Shown: positions 1 through 7,567, numbered from the stretch's first letter. The stretch is DNA of 9,252 nt from an uncultured Paenibacillaceae bacterium (GCA_937957685.1 CALGAO010000134.1:1-9252); one strand, 5' to 3'. Numbers and translations are program-made. The notes: generated by a model not told the origin, from the letters alone.

Positions 1-1198
1 CATGGAACACGCCGTTGTGGTCCAGTTCCTCGCTGTGCTCGATGGTGATGATATCGCCCTCGCCGCCCGTCAGCCTGAGCCGCACCCGACCGGCGATCGC
101 CTGACCGAAATCGACGATCAGGCTGCCCTCCGCATCGCGGAACACCCGTCGGGCATTGAGGATCTCCGTCGCCACGATCAGCTCGCCCCGCTGCGGAACG
201 ACCACCGACTTGTCATAATCCCGGACCACCGTGCCATACACAAGCGACTGGTCTTCATAGCGCATGTCATAGTACTCACCCATGAACAGATCCGCATACT
301 GCAACGGACCAACCGCAGCCGAGAAGCTGTCGTCGCTTGCCACCGTCTCCTTCGTGCCATCCTCGTAGCAGATGTCGGCTTGCATGAGCAGGGCCGGCCG
401 GTCCCCGTACAGGTGATTGGTGCCCGGGATGCCCTGCGCATGGCCCGCGAACCAGCCGTCGCCGAGCAGGATGTCCAGCCGGTTGCGGCCTTCCTTCAGT
501 TCGCTTGTGATATCGAAGGTCTGATAGTAGATGCACTTGTCATAGGCGGTAAAATCCGGAGCCAGCGCGCAAGGTCCGATCTTCTTCCCGTTGAGACGGG
601 CTTCATAGAAGCCGCGCGCCGTAATATACAGTCGGCCCTTCACGATGCGGCCCTTGAGTTCAAACTCCTTGCCCAGATACGGGACCCGCATCAGCCCCTG
701 ATGTCTGACGCCGAGCTTGCCGTTCTTCGCATAACCGGCCGCATCCTCCTTCCAGAACTGCCGGCATACCTGGTCTGCGTCTGCATAAAAAGCCTCATCC
801 GCCTCAATCCATTGCCCACGCCAGGAACCCGCATCGGCAAGGCCCGTCTCGAAGCTCGCCGCCTCGCTCCATGCGAGCCAGACTCCCCGCTCGTCCTCCG
901 TATCCACGCGTGCCTTGACTCGCCAGTAATAGACCGTCTTCTCCGCCAGCTCCGGGAGCCGAAGCGGCACCGCGCAGCTGCTGTCGCTCTCGACCAGTTC
1001 CTCCAGATCAAGCGGACCCTGTTCAAAATCCGGCCGATCGCGTACCACCTGAATGGCATATGCCGTCTGGCGCACCCCCCGCGCATCTCCTGCGATCCGC
1101 CATGCCACATGAAGCCCCTGACAGGGAACCCCGAGCGGATGCGCCAGCCCTTCACAGCGCATATCCACGATTCTTAATGCTTCTGCTGCATTCCCCAT
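1..1198 (-). CDS. GH78-type alpha-L-rhamnosidase, N-terminal 399 residues (runs off left edge)
   Basis: Enzymes of this family hydrolyse terminal alpha-L-rhamnosyl residues from plant glycosides and polysaccharides. The visible part shows the usual GH78 non-catalytic order. Residues about 15-120 form an Ig/fibronectin-like domain with the family signature HPLG...AWR...GVRQTAY. Residues about 175-330 form the jelly-roll N domain, including ARGFYEARLNGKKIG, DFTAYDK and LGDGWFAG. From about 360 comes the start of the next beta domain, with DFGQAIAGRVRLRL and EHSEELDHNGVF. The catalytic alpha/alpha barrel lies beyond the window, so catalytic residues cannot be checked. No signal peptide is visible, which suggests a cytoplasmic enzyme acting on imported substrate. 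The start at 1198 is chosen because GGGAG (1212-1208) sits 9 nt upstream; an in-frame ATG at 1216 has a poorer site. The gene lies 74 nt after the binding-protein gene, behind a hairpin. Family assignment is firm; substrate is unknown. Confidence 0.93.
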   Translation of the reverse strand, partial: MGNAAEALRIVDMRCEGLAHPLGVPCQGLHVAWRIAGDARGVRQTAYAIQVVRDRPDFEQGPLDLEELVESDSSCAVPLRLPELAEKTVYYWRVKARVDTEDERGVWLAWSEAASFETGLADAGSWRGQWIEADEAFYADADQVCRQFWKEDAAGYAKNGKLGVRHQGLMRVPYLGKEFELKGRIVKGRLYITARGFYEARLNGKKIGPCALAPDFTAYDKCIYYQTFDITSELKEGRNRLDILLGDGWFAGHAQGIPGTNHLYGDRPALLMQADICYEDGTKETVASDDSFSAAVGPLQYADLFMGEYYDMRYEDQSLVYGTVVRDYDKSVVVPQRGELIVATEILNARRVFRDAEGSLIVDFGQAIAGRVRLRLTGGEGDIITIEHSEELDHNGVFH

Positions 1199-1225
1199 GA
1201 GGCACCACTCCCGCATTCATCCATA

Positions 1226-1256
1226 GATAAATAGGGGAGGGAATGACTCCCGCCCC
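1226..1256 (-). terminator. Hairpin between binding-protein and rhamnosidase genes (leaky terminator or mRNA-end stabiliser)
   Basis: On the minus strand GGGG-C-GGGA, a 5-nt loop (GTCAT) and TCCC-T-CCCC form two 4-bp stems separated by one mismatch (1256-1234). TATTTATC follows at 1233-1226. The hairpin begins 16 nt after the binding-protein stop codon and ends about 35 nt before the rhamnosidase start. The T-run is broken, so termination would probably be partial. An equally good reading is a 3'-end stabiliser that keeps the upstream gene more abundant than the downstream one. Confidence 0.45.
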
Positions 1257-1272
1257 CTCCATCTGATTCGGC

Positions 1273-3009
1273 CTATCTCGAGGCTCTCCATTCATTGACT
1301 TCCCTGGTCACTTCCGCACCGCCGACATTGTTCCAGTCGCTCACGAATTTCTCGAAATCATCGATCGAGGAGTTGCCGACGATCATCTTCGTGAACTCCT
1401 GCAGGATCAGCTTGTCGAGCGTCGATTGCTTGCTTGTCATGGCCGGCGTGGCAGCTCCGTAGAACCCGGATGCGATATAGCGATTAGCGGTGTAGTATTC
1501 ATACAGGACGCTCTGCGAGCCCTCAGGGCCAAATACCATCCAATACGGCAACTGCGCCGGGTTCTTCGTATCCATATAGTCCAGAATGCCAAGGTAAACA
1601 TTTTTCTCTTCATCCGTTGTCAGCACTGACTCATCGCCCGATGCGATCGCCTTGTTCACGTTCGCATAGGCATCGATGTTCTTCGTCGGCAGATCGCCAT
1701 AGACCAAGGCCTGATAAGCGAATCCTTCCGTTGTCTTCACCCATTCCGCATGCGCCTGATTCAGACGTTCATGCACATCCCCCGAACCTCTGAGCACCTC
1801 TTCGCGCAGGTTCAGCATCTTCACCACCGCTTCCGGATGCTCGTAGCCCTTCCTGACCACGAAGTAGCTGGTTACCGGGAAATCCTGCTGCGTCTTCGAT
1901 GGCGTGCCGTCCACGCTCGGGATCGGATAGGAGCGCCACTCAATGCTCGGATCCGCCATGATCGATGCCAGGAAGTAGAACGGCGTGGACATCTTGCCGA
2001 ACAGCATGCCCAGCTTGCTGGCGTTCAGATCCTCCGATACGCGGCTGGCATCCTTCACGCCGAATTCCGGATCGATCCAGCCCTTCTTGTACATCTCCTG
2101 CAGGTCCGCCAGACCTTTCTTGATGGCCGGCTGCACCGCACCGTAGACGAGCTGTCCGGATTCATCCTCCAGCCAGATCGTCGGATACGCGTGATAGCTG
2201 TTGAAGAAGCCTTCCAGTCCCGGTGTGCCGGTGGAGGACCAGAGCTCGCGGGAGACGGCCAGGCCATAGGTGTCCTTCTTGCCGTTGCCGTCCGGGTCCC
2301 TTGTCGTGAACGCTTCGGCGATCTTCTTCAGATCTTCCGTGGTCTTCGGCGGCTCAAGTCCCAGTTTGTCCAGCCAGTCCTGTCTGATCCACAGCACATT
2401 CGAGGAATCGACCATCGAGCCTGTGACCGGGATGGCCATGATGCGATCATTGAAGGTGACGGACTTCATCGCCATGCCGCCGTCCGCGTACAGCAGATGC
2501 TTCGTCAGATCGCTGGCGTACTGCTCCACGGCATCGGTCAGATCGGCGATCATATCGTTCTCTACCAGCTGCGCCAGCTGTTGGGCATTGACCGTCATCA
2601 GATCCGGCAGATCATCGGAGGCGATCGCCAGCTTCGTCTTCTGGTCATAGTGCTCGCCCATCAGCGCGGTCCAGACGATATTGGCGTTGATGCCCAGCTC
2701 GTCGCGATAGGCTCGTGTCCAGAAGTTGTCCTGATCCGACTCGCCTTCCGGATATTTGTCCGAAGGGCCCACCCATTTGCCGACATTGATCTGTACCGGA
2801 GTTTCATACTTGCCAAGCGGAGAAGTATCCACTTCAGTTGCCGGCTCTTCACCCGTTGACGAAGAGTTGCCGCTCGTGGTATCCCCGGCGCCCGGGCTGC
2901 TGCCCTGCTGCGGTTCGTTCGTCTTGGCCGAGTTGCTGCATGCGGTTGCGAAGAGCATCATGCCGATCAGCATCAGGGTGATGATCTTGAGATAAGTCTT
3001 GCGCTTCAT
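1273..3009 (-). CDS. ABC transporter substrate-binding lipoprotein, LplA-like (family 1 large type)
   Basis: This protein should be anchored outside the membrane, capture an oligosaccharide or glycoside and pass it to the two permeases encoded at 8456-6685. The 578-residue product has a basic N-terminus, a hydrophobic segment (residues 9-23) and a lipobox ATAC with Cys24. Ala at -3 is less common than Leu but allowed. A flexible Ser/Gly/Thr/Glu-rich linker follows to about residue 62. Residues 238-246 (DPDGNGKKD, followed by TYG) form an EF-hand-like calcium loop, as known in LplA/AlgQ-type binding proteins. The length and the ending in EVNEW fit the large oligosaccharide-binding group. I chose ATG at 3009 over GTG at 3024 because GGGGGGA (3022-3016) lies 6 nt before it, and because it gives a normal MKRK lipoprotein leader. 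The gene has its own promoter, with a box shared with the permease promoter. The ligand cannot be read from the sequence. Confidence 0.95.
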   Translation of the reverse strand: MKRKTYLKIITLMLIGMMLFATACSNSAKTNEPQQGSSPGAGDTTSGNSSSTGEEPATEVDTSPLGKYETPVQINVGKWVGPSDKYPEGESDQDNFWTRAYRDELGINANIVWTALMGEHYDQKTKLAIASDDLPDLMTVNAQQLAQLVENDMIADLTDAVEQYASDLTKHLLYADGGMAMKSVTFNDRIMAIPVTGSMVDSSNVLWIRQDWLDKLGLEPPKTTEDLKKIAEAFTTRDPDGNGKKDTYGLAVSRELWSSTGTPGLEGFFNSYHAYPTIWLEDESGQLVYGAVQPAIKKGLADLQEMYKKGWIDPEFGVKDASRVSEDLNASKLGMLFGKMSTPFYFLASIMADPSIEWRSYPIPSVDGTPSKTQQDFPVTSYFVVRKGYEHPEAVVKMLNLREEVLRGSGDVHERLNQAHAEWVKTTEGFAYQALVYGDLPTKNIDAYANVNKAIASGDESVLTTDEEKNVYLGILDYMDTKNPAQLPYWMVFGPEGSQSVLYEYYTANRYIASGFYGAATPAMTSKQSTLDKLILQEFTKMIVGNSSIDDFEKFVSDWNNVGGAEVTREVNEWRASR

Positions 3010-3015
3010 ACTTAG

Positions 3016-3022
3016 TCCCCCC
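3016..3022 (-). promoter_or_regulatory. Ribosome binding site fixing the lipoprotein start
   Basis: GGGGGGA is followed by 6 nt and then ATG at 3009. The GTG at 3024 lies upstream of this site, so the shorter reading frame is favoured. Confidence 0.75.
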
Positions 3023-3035
3023 ACGTTTGGTATAC

Positions 3036-3068
3036 CCTTATCATAAGGTCGCTGTAAGCGCTCTTCTA
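3036..3068 (-). promoter_or_regulatory. Promoter of the binding-protein gene: TAGAAG / 17 nt / TATGAT
   Basis: The -10 element TATGAT (3045-3040) lies 31 nt before the start codon. The hexamer 17 nt upstream is TAGAAG (3068-3063), a poor match to TTGACA, which suggests a promoter that needs an activator. The -10 sits inside a perfect 13-bp palindrome, CCTTAT-G-ATAAGG (3048-3036). The predicted leader is only about 24 nt. The permease promoter repeats the same layout. Element positions are seen directly; promoter activity is inferred. Confidence 0.7.
3053..3066. promoter_or_regulatory. cre-like site in the binding-protein promoter spacer
   Basis: The plus strand reads TGTAAGCGCTCTTC, which matches the left half of the Bacillus catabolite-responsive element TGNAANCGNWWNCW well and the right half poorly. 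It straddles the -35 position, where CcpA binding would block the promoter. A related AAGCGCTT core occupies the same place in the permease promoter. The assignment is tentative. Confidence 0.35.
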
Positions 3069-3104
3069 CTTGTCGTTTTTTACTTTCATGATCGATCTTT
3101 ACTT
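3063..3104 (-). promoter_or_regulatory. Upstream regulatory box, copy 1 (likely response-regulator operator)
   Basis: This 42-bp box is 39/42 identical to 8589-8548 upstream of the permeases. It contains two direct repeats of the form GTAAANNNCGA: GTAAAGATCGA (3102-3092) and GTAAAAAACGA (3083-3073). Their starts are 19 bp apart, close to two helical turns. The box runs into the weak -35 hexamer TAGAAG, the usual position for an AraC-family activator that contacts RNA polymerase. Binding by the YesN-type regulator encoded immediately upstream is the simplest inference; it is not shown. Confidence 0.72.
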
Positions 3105-3119
3105 TCTTGATGATCGATC
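3079..3119 (-). repeat. Imperfect tandem repeat within the operator region
   Basis: Two adjacent units begin with GATCGATCAT and end in AAAGTAAA: 3119-3098 (22 nt) and 3097-3079 (19 nt). They differ by a 3-nt insertion in the upstream unit. The downstream unit is part of the conserved box. The upstream unit is an extra copy not present at the permease promoter, and may add a further regulator half-site. Confidence 0.7.
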
Positions 3120-3126
3120 CCGACTT

Positions 3127-4761
3127 TTACTTCACAGCATGCAGCTCTCGGTATTCGGTGGGCGTCATGCCCGTCGTCTTCTTGAAGATCCGGAAGAAAT
3201 GCCCTTCCGAGATGAAGCCGGACCTCGCAGCGATCTCATAGATTTTCATATCCGTGTCCTTGAGCAGCGTCTTGGCCAGAGCGAGTCGCTGGTTCAGGAT
3301 GTATTCCGCGATGCCCATCCCCGTCAGATGCTTGTAGATCCTCGACAGATAGGAGGGATTGTAGCCGATCGCATGGCCGATAATATTCAGCGACAGATCA
3401 TGCATCAGATTGCGGTTGATGTAGCTGTTGACCTGATCGACGATGATGCTGCTTCGCTCCTGCTGGCCGCACAGGTTGATCTCGAAGATGACCTCCGCCA
3501 GCCTGCGATAATAGTCGAGCACCTCCCTGTCCGTGCCCTGCAGCCCGATCGTATACAGTCGGGTGAGGTCGATGCGCTCCTCGATCCGGGATCGAATCTG
3601 GCTCTTGTTCAGGTAGGAAACGAAGATCAGGCCGAGGGAATAATAGACCTCGATCTTGTATTTGCTGAGATGCGCGGGCAAGGACAGGATCCGGGCGCTG
3701 AGATGGTCGTAATACTCGAAGAACCTCTCCCGTTCGCCTTCCTCCAGGCTCGTCGTCAGAACGGACAGCTTGCGCATGCTCGCGAGCAGCTCTTCCTCCT
3801 GCTCGATGCGCGCTTCATCCGCGGCATCCGGCATCAGGATAAGCAGGCTCTCATCGATGCCGATGCCGCTGTACAGGGACGTCCTCAGCCGCTCGGCCCG
3901 CGAAGGCAGCTGCTCCCAGGCCACCCGCTCCAGGGCGATGGCAAACGACACCTTCAGGTGAAGCATCTGCCTGCAAGCCTCCTGAATCGCCTCCAGGGCG
4001 GGCTGCACCTGCTCGCCCAGGAATCGGTCCTGCTCCTTCCGCGAGGGCTGCAGGATCCAGTACCACTTCCCGGCATCCTCCGAGTAGGAGATCACCCGGA
4101 CTCCATCCCCGAAGATTTCCTCGGCGATGTTCATGATCGCGAAGTTCATCAGTTGCCGGTCGCCTGCCGAGAAGGATTCCGGCCATTCGTCGATCTTGCC
4201 GAAGCATGGCACGACCGGCTCATCCAGCCGGCATGGTAGCCGCAGCTCGTCGAGCTTGTCCTGGGTGAGGGTCGAGACGGATATGCGCTTGCCCAGAATA
4301 TCAGCGATCAGCTCCTTCTGCAGGATCGGCAAGGCCCGACGCAGATCCTCCTGCCCCTTGCGGATGATCTCCTCCTTGCGATCGTTCAGCGTGATCGATT
4401 CGACCGCCTTCATCACCGCCGCCAGGATCGTCTCGTTGTCCTCGGTCTTCATCAGATAGTCCACCGCGCCGTTGCGCAATGCCGACTGGATATAGCCAAA
4501 GTCGCTGTAACCGGTCAGGAAGATCACCTTGCACAGCGGCCACCGCTTCACGATCTCCTGATGCATCTCCAGCCCGCTCATGCCGGGCATCCGGATGTCC
4601 GACAACACGATATGAATCTTCTCCGTCTGCAGGATGTCCATCGCCTCGTGAGCGGAGGTGGCCTTGAACACCTGGATCGACGGCACCGGCAGGCGATGCA
4701 TCAGCTTCTCCAGGCTGCTTACGATCTTCACCTCGTCATCCACGATCAGGATCGAGATCAT
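3127..4761 (-). CDS. AraC-type response regulator, YesN-like
   Basis: This is the transcription factor of the two-component pair, probably activating the transport promoters. The receiver domain covers residues 1-120, with acidic pocket D8/D9, phospho-acceptor D55 (in SDIRMPG), T83 and K105. A long central region (about 130-435) with helical stretches is of unknown role. The C-terminal AraC-type DNA-binding domain covers about 438-541 with two helix-turn-helix units: LSLNIIGHAIGYNPSYLSRI near 456-475, and KIYEIAARSGF...HFFRIFKKTTGMTPTEYR near 506-538. At 544 residues it is well above the roughly 370 of B. subtilis YesN, a size common in Paenibacillaceae. Its ATG overlaps the kinase stop codon as ATGA (4761-4758), so translation is likely coupled. 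No terminator is visible after its stop at 3127, so read-through into the binding-protein gene is possible. Confidence 0.95.
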   Translation of the reverse strand: MISILIVDDEVKIVSSLEKLMHRLPVPSIQVFKATSAHEAMDILQTEKIHIVLSDIRMPGMSGLEMHQEIVKRWPLCKVIFLTGYSDFGYIQSALRNGAVDYLMKTEDNETILAAVMKAVESITLNDRKEEIIRKGQEDLRRALPILQKELIADILGKRISVSTLTQDKLDELRLPCRLDEPVVPCFGKIDEWPESFSAGDRQLMNFAIMNIAEEIFGDGVRVISYSEDAGKWYWILQPSRKEQDRFLGEQVQPALEAIQEACRQMLHLKVSFAIALERVAWEQLPSRAERLRTSLYSGIGIDESLLILMPDAADEARIEQEEELLASMRKLSVLTTSLEEGERERFFEYYDHLSARILSLPAHLSKYKIEVYYSLGLIFVSYLNKSQIRSRIEERIDLTRLYTIGLQGTDREVLDYYRRLAEVIFEINLCGQQERSSIIVDQVNSYINRNLMHDLSLNIIGHAIGYNPSYLSRIYKHLTGMGIAEYILNQRLALAKTLLKDTDMKIYEIAARSGFISEGHFFRIFKKTTGMTPTEYRELHAVK

Positions 4762-6500
4762 TCCCTGCTCCCCCTTCTCGGTATCGTCAGTTCCACATAA
4801 AGTCCTCCGTGCACGCTTCTTCTGACCGACAGGCCTCCCTCACCGGAGAAGAAGATATTCAGGCGGCGATGAATGTTGACGAGCCCCGTCGTTTCCATGT
4901 ACCTGTCCTCGGAATCCAGCCTGCGCCGAAGCTCCTGCAGTTCTTCCTCCGTCAGCGAATCGCCGTTGTCCTCCACGATCACCCGCACCCGGTTCTCATC
5001 CTCATCGAACCTGACCAGGATCCATCCGTTCTCCGCCTTGTCCTCGAGCCCGTGCTGATAGGCGTTCTCGATGAGCGGCTGCACGATCAGGCGCGGCACG
5101 AGGATGTCGTGGAAGCTGTCCGGTATGTGCTCGATCGACACATGGATCCGGTCCTCGAACCGCATCTGCTGGATCTGCAGGTAGGACAGCGCATGCTCAA
5201 CTTCCCAGTACAGCGGGATGCGGTCCTCGGCGTTGCGGGTGATGAACTGGAAGTAGGTTCTCAGATGCTTGACCAGCATGAGGCTCTGCTCCCTGTCGCC
5301 CTCCTCGATCAGCTGATACAGGGTGAAGAAGCTGTTGTACAGGAAATGCGGGTTGATCTGCGCCTGCAGTTGCTTCAGTTCGGACCGCTGGGCGAGGATC
5401 TTCTGCTCGTAGTTTTCCCGGATCAGCTCTTTCAACCTTGCGAGCATAAGGTTCAGCTGCAGATAGACATAGCCGAACTCATCCTGGCTGTTCGGGCGGA
5501 TCGTGAAATCAAAATCACCTCGTTCCACCCTGCGCAGGGCGTGGATCAACCGGACGAGCGGACGGTGAATGAAGCGATGGACCCCCAGGGTCACGAGCAC
5601 GATCAGCAGAAGCATGAGGCAGGCCAGCACGACGATCAGCTTCTGGTAGGCCTTGAAGGTCCCGTAGACCTCATGCTCCGGCACGAACATGTAAATGGAG
5701 ATGGCCAGTTCCGAGTCGCCTTCGTAGGTCAGCAGGTAGTTCTGCCCGTCGATCTTCACGAACGTGCTACCCCTGTCAGGTGCATCCGGAAGAAGCCGGG
5801 TCTCCGCCAATATATCCGTCATCACAACGCGATCGTTCGAGGTGATGGACCACCCTTCCGTGTTGTGGCGCAATTCCAGGGTCGTGCCCGAGACGCTGAC
5901 GAGCTGCGACAGGGAACGGCGGATCGCCTGCTTGTCCAGCTCGACCTCCAGCACGTAATTGGGCGGCTGCCCGCTTCCTCCGGGGAACACGAGTCCGACC
6001 AGCAAGCGATCCTCCCAGACGACGAATGGCCCCCTGGTGCGATGATTGTCCGCCAGCGCCCTGATCTCTCCCTCTTCCGGCACGATGGCATAGTAGCCCG
6101 TGGAGTCGATCGTTCTCTCCAGTGAGGGGATGAAGAGCCTGGCTTCCTTGATGAATGGACTGGAATTTTTCAGCGCCAGCAACTTGCTGCGGATCCCGTT
6201 GATCGCCTGGAACCGCTCGAACTGTGTCATATAGTCGGCCATATTGGACAGCATATCGATATCGTCATCGTCGGTGTAGTTGTTGATGATCTGCAGGATT
6301 CTCGTCATGTTGGATTTGAACGTCTCCAGGTAGTAACGGGATCTTGTCGTGGCGGATTCCCGGATTTCTTTCTCCATCGTCTGCGAGCCGAGTGAGATCG
6401 TATACCAGCTGACGGCATACAGAGGCAGTATGGACACGAGGAAAAAGATCAGCAGCTTGGGAAACAGTTTCATGGCCTTGATCCTGAGCATAAGGTTCAT
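4758..6500 (-). CDS. Sensor histidine kinase, YesM-like (HPK7/LytS-type)
   Basis: This membrane sensor should autophosphorylate and pass phosphate to the response regulator that overlaps its 3' end. The 580-residue product has TM1 (about 12-33), an extracellular sensing region (34-285), TM2 (about 287-308), a HAMP linker (309-362) and the His_kinase domain with phospho-accepting H385 in QINPHFLYNSF. The ATPase domain shows N479 in LIENAYQHG, DNG at 511-513 and a G-box near TTGLVNIHRRL (537-547). The second glycine of the usual DNGxG motif is replaced: the sequence reads DNGDSL. The start at 6500 has GGAG only 4 nt upstream; ATG at 6473 (MKLFPKLL), preceded by AGGA, is a real alternative. The signal is unknown, though linkage to sugar transport suggests a carbohydrate or a ligand-loaded binding protein. 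Confidence 0.95.
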   Translation of the reverse strand: MNLMLRIKAMKLFPKLLIFFLVSILPLYAVSWYTISLGSQTMEKEIRESATTRSRYYLETFKSNMTRILQIINNYTDDDDIDMLSNMADYMTQFERFQAINGIRSKLLALKNSSPFIKEARLFIPSLERTIDSTGYYAIVPEEGEIRALADNHRTRGPFVVWEDRLLVGLVFPGGSGQPPNYVLEVELDKQAIRRSLSQLVSVSGTTLELRHNTEGWSITSNDRVVMTDILAETRLLPDAPDRGSTFVKIDGQNYLLTYEGDSELAISIYMFVPEHEVYGTFKAYQKLIVVLACLMLLLIVLVTLGVHRFIHRPLVRLIHALRRVERGDFDFTIRPNSQDEFGYVYLQLNLMLARLKELIRENYEQKILAQRSELKQLQAQINPHFLYNSFFTLYQLIEEGDREQSLMLVKHLRTYFQFITRNAEDRIPLYWEVEHALSYLQIQQMRFEDRIHVSIEHIPDSFHDILVPRLIVQPLIENAYQHGLEDKAENGWILVRFDEDENRVRVIVEDNGDSLTEEELQELRRRLDSEDRYMETTGLVNIHRRLNIFFSGEGGLSVRRSVHGGLYVELTIPRRGSRE

Positions 6501-6554
6501 CTCGCTCCAGCCCTTTCTCCGGCAGCCAACCGGCGTCTTGCATTCGAATGGTAG

Positions 6555-6597
6555 AAAACAGGACGGGACGCCCGACTGAACAGCCGAACGTCCCCTG
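6555..6597 (-). terminator. Hairpin with T-run between permease and kinase genes
   Basis: On the minus strand CAG-GGGACG (6597-6589) pairs with CGTCCC (6570-6565) and, after a 3-nt bulge, CTG (6561-6559). A small inner stem (GGCT/AGTC with one G-T pair) lies within the loop. TTTT follows at 6558-6555. It could end permease transcripts about 90 nt past their stop codon. It also lies downstream of the candidate promoter at 6637-6629, so it could act as an attenuator in the kinase leader. Confidence 0.5.
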
Positions 6598-6628
6598 CCG
6601 CAAACAGGATAAGCGGTTCATTTCCTCT

Positions 6629-6637
6629 ATTCTATCA
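6629..6637 (-). promoter_or_regulatory. Candidate extended -10 promoter for the kinase-regulator pair
   Basis: TGA-TAGAAT fits the extended -10 form TGN-TATAAT with one mismatch. No convincing -35 hexamer lies 16-18 nt upstream, which extended -10 promoters tolerate. The predicted transcript would start near 6622 and carry a leader of about 120 nt containing the hairpin at 6597-6559. The shared 42-bp box is absent here, so this unit may be expressed at a constant basal level. This rests on one motif only. Confidence 0.35.
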
Positions 6638-6684
6638 AGACAACGTGATGGACGCGAATCTCCGTGCCTGCGCCCATGCTTCCG

Positions 6685-7554
6685 TCACTCCTTGACTCCG
6701 CCGATGACCATGCCTTGCACCAGGTAGCGTTGCAGAAACGGATACACGGCGATGATCGGCACCAGCGAGAGGAAGATCTGCGCCGCCTTGGCGTTCTGCT
6801 GGTTGACCTGGATGAAGGTCATGACCTGCTCCGCCGTCAGATTGTTCAGATTAAGCGTCACCTGCAGCGTCTGCAGGTAGGTGGACAGCGGGTAATGGCT
6901 CATCGAGTTATTGTAGATCAACCCGTCGAACCAGGAGTTCCAATGCGTCACGAAGGTGAACAGCCCGGTCGTCGCCAGCACCGGCAACGAGAGCGGCGCG
7001 TAGATGCGGAACAGCGCTGACACATAGCCCGCTCCGTCCATGAAGGCGGCTTCCTCCAGCTCCTTCGGGATGCCGCGGAAGAAATTGAGCATGAGCACGA
7101 CGTTGAAGATCGGGACGGCTCCCGGCAGCACCAGCGCCCATATCGTATCCAGCAGCCCGAGGTCCTTCACGACCAGGTACGTCGGGATCATCCCGCCACT
7201 GAACAGCATCGTGAAGACGAAGTACCAGACATAGCCGGTGCGAAATCTGAGCACCGACTCCTTGCTGAGCGGGTAGGCGATCAGCATCGTCAGCAGCATG
7301 TTGAGCGAGCAGCCGAGGATCACGCGCAGCACCGAGACGCTCGTCGCCGTCAGAAACTCCGCCTTCTGCAGGGTGAAGCGGTACGCGCTGAGCGTAAAGT
7401 CCTTCGGCCAGATGACCACCTCGCCGGCCGATACCGGGGCTGCGCCGCTGAAGGAGATGGCCAGGAGATGCAGGACGGGAAACAGACACGCGACGCCCAT
7501 CAGGCTGAGAAGCACATAATTGACGATATCGAAGGTTCGTCTGCCTAACTTCAT
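6685..7554 (-). CDS. Carbohydrate ABC transporter permease, YtcP/LplC-like
   Basis: This is the second membrane subunit of the sugar importer. The 289-residue protein has about six membrane segments, beginning near residues 12-33. The cytoplasmic EAA loop, which docks the ATPase, reads EEAAFMDGAGYVSALFRIYA from 167 and continues to LSLP at 188-191. The C-terminus FLQRYLVQGMVIGGVKE (273-289) is typical of this subfamily. I place the start at ATG 7554, 6 nt after AGGAGGT; the open frame continues upstream to 7617, but that would overlap the other permease gene by 52 nt with no ribosome site. Only 11 nt separate the upstream stop codon from this ATG, so the two permeases form an operon. No ATP-binding subunit is encoded nearby. 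Confidence 0.95.
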   Translation of the reverse strand: MKLGRRTFDIVNYVLLSLMGVACLFPVLHLLAISFSGAAPVSAGEVVIWPKDFTLSAYRFTLQKAEFLTATSVSVLRVILGCSLNMLLTMLIAYPLSKESVLRFRTGYVWYFVFTMLFSGGMIPTYLVVKDLGLLDTIWALVLPGAVPIFNVVLMLNFFRGIPKELEEAAFMDGAGYVSALFRIYAPLSLPVLATTGLFTFVTHWNSWFDGLIYNNSMSHYPLSTYLQTLQVTLNLNNLTAEQVMTFIQVNQQNAKAAQIFLSLVPIIAVYPFLQRYLVQGMVIGGVKE

Positions 7555-7560
7555 CTTGGC

Positions 7561-7567
7561 ACCTCCT
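7561..7567 (-). promoter_or_regulatory. Ribosome binding site overlapping the upstream stop codon
   Basis: AGGAGGT, 6 nt before ATG 7554, shares bases with the TAG stop (7568-7566) of the first permease. This fixes the start of the second permease and suggests translational coupling. Confidence 0.85.

Noticed and set aside
1199..1216. Upstream start at 1216 for the rhamnosidase
   Set aside because: It is in frame but adds only MREWCL and has a weaker ribosome site than ATG 1198.
3010..3024. GTG start at 3024 for the binding protein
   Set aside because: The strong ribosome site lies downstream of it, and starting at 3009 gives a standard lipoprotein leader.
3079..3119. The repeated AAAGTAAA/GATCGATC units considered as a CRISPR or mobile-element end
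   Set aside because: There are only two short adjacent units, no spacers and no transposase or target duplication; position next to a promoter fits a regulatory site.
2..6125. Long plus-strand open frames at 2-1177, 1750-2859, 3070-4239 and 4809-6125
   Set aside because: All are in exact codon register opposite real minus-strand genes. They stay open because those genes rarely use TTA, CTA or TCA codons. Their translations are rich in H, R, D and Q and resemble no family I know.
6265..6621. A minus-strand open frame of 118 codons starting near the kinase leader
   Set aside because: It overlaps the kinase gene for most of its length in another frame, its purine-rich stretch sits too close to its ATG, and its sequence looks like a frame shadow.
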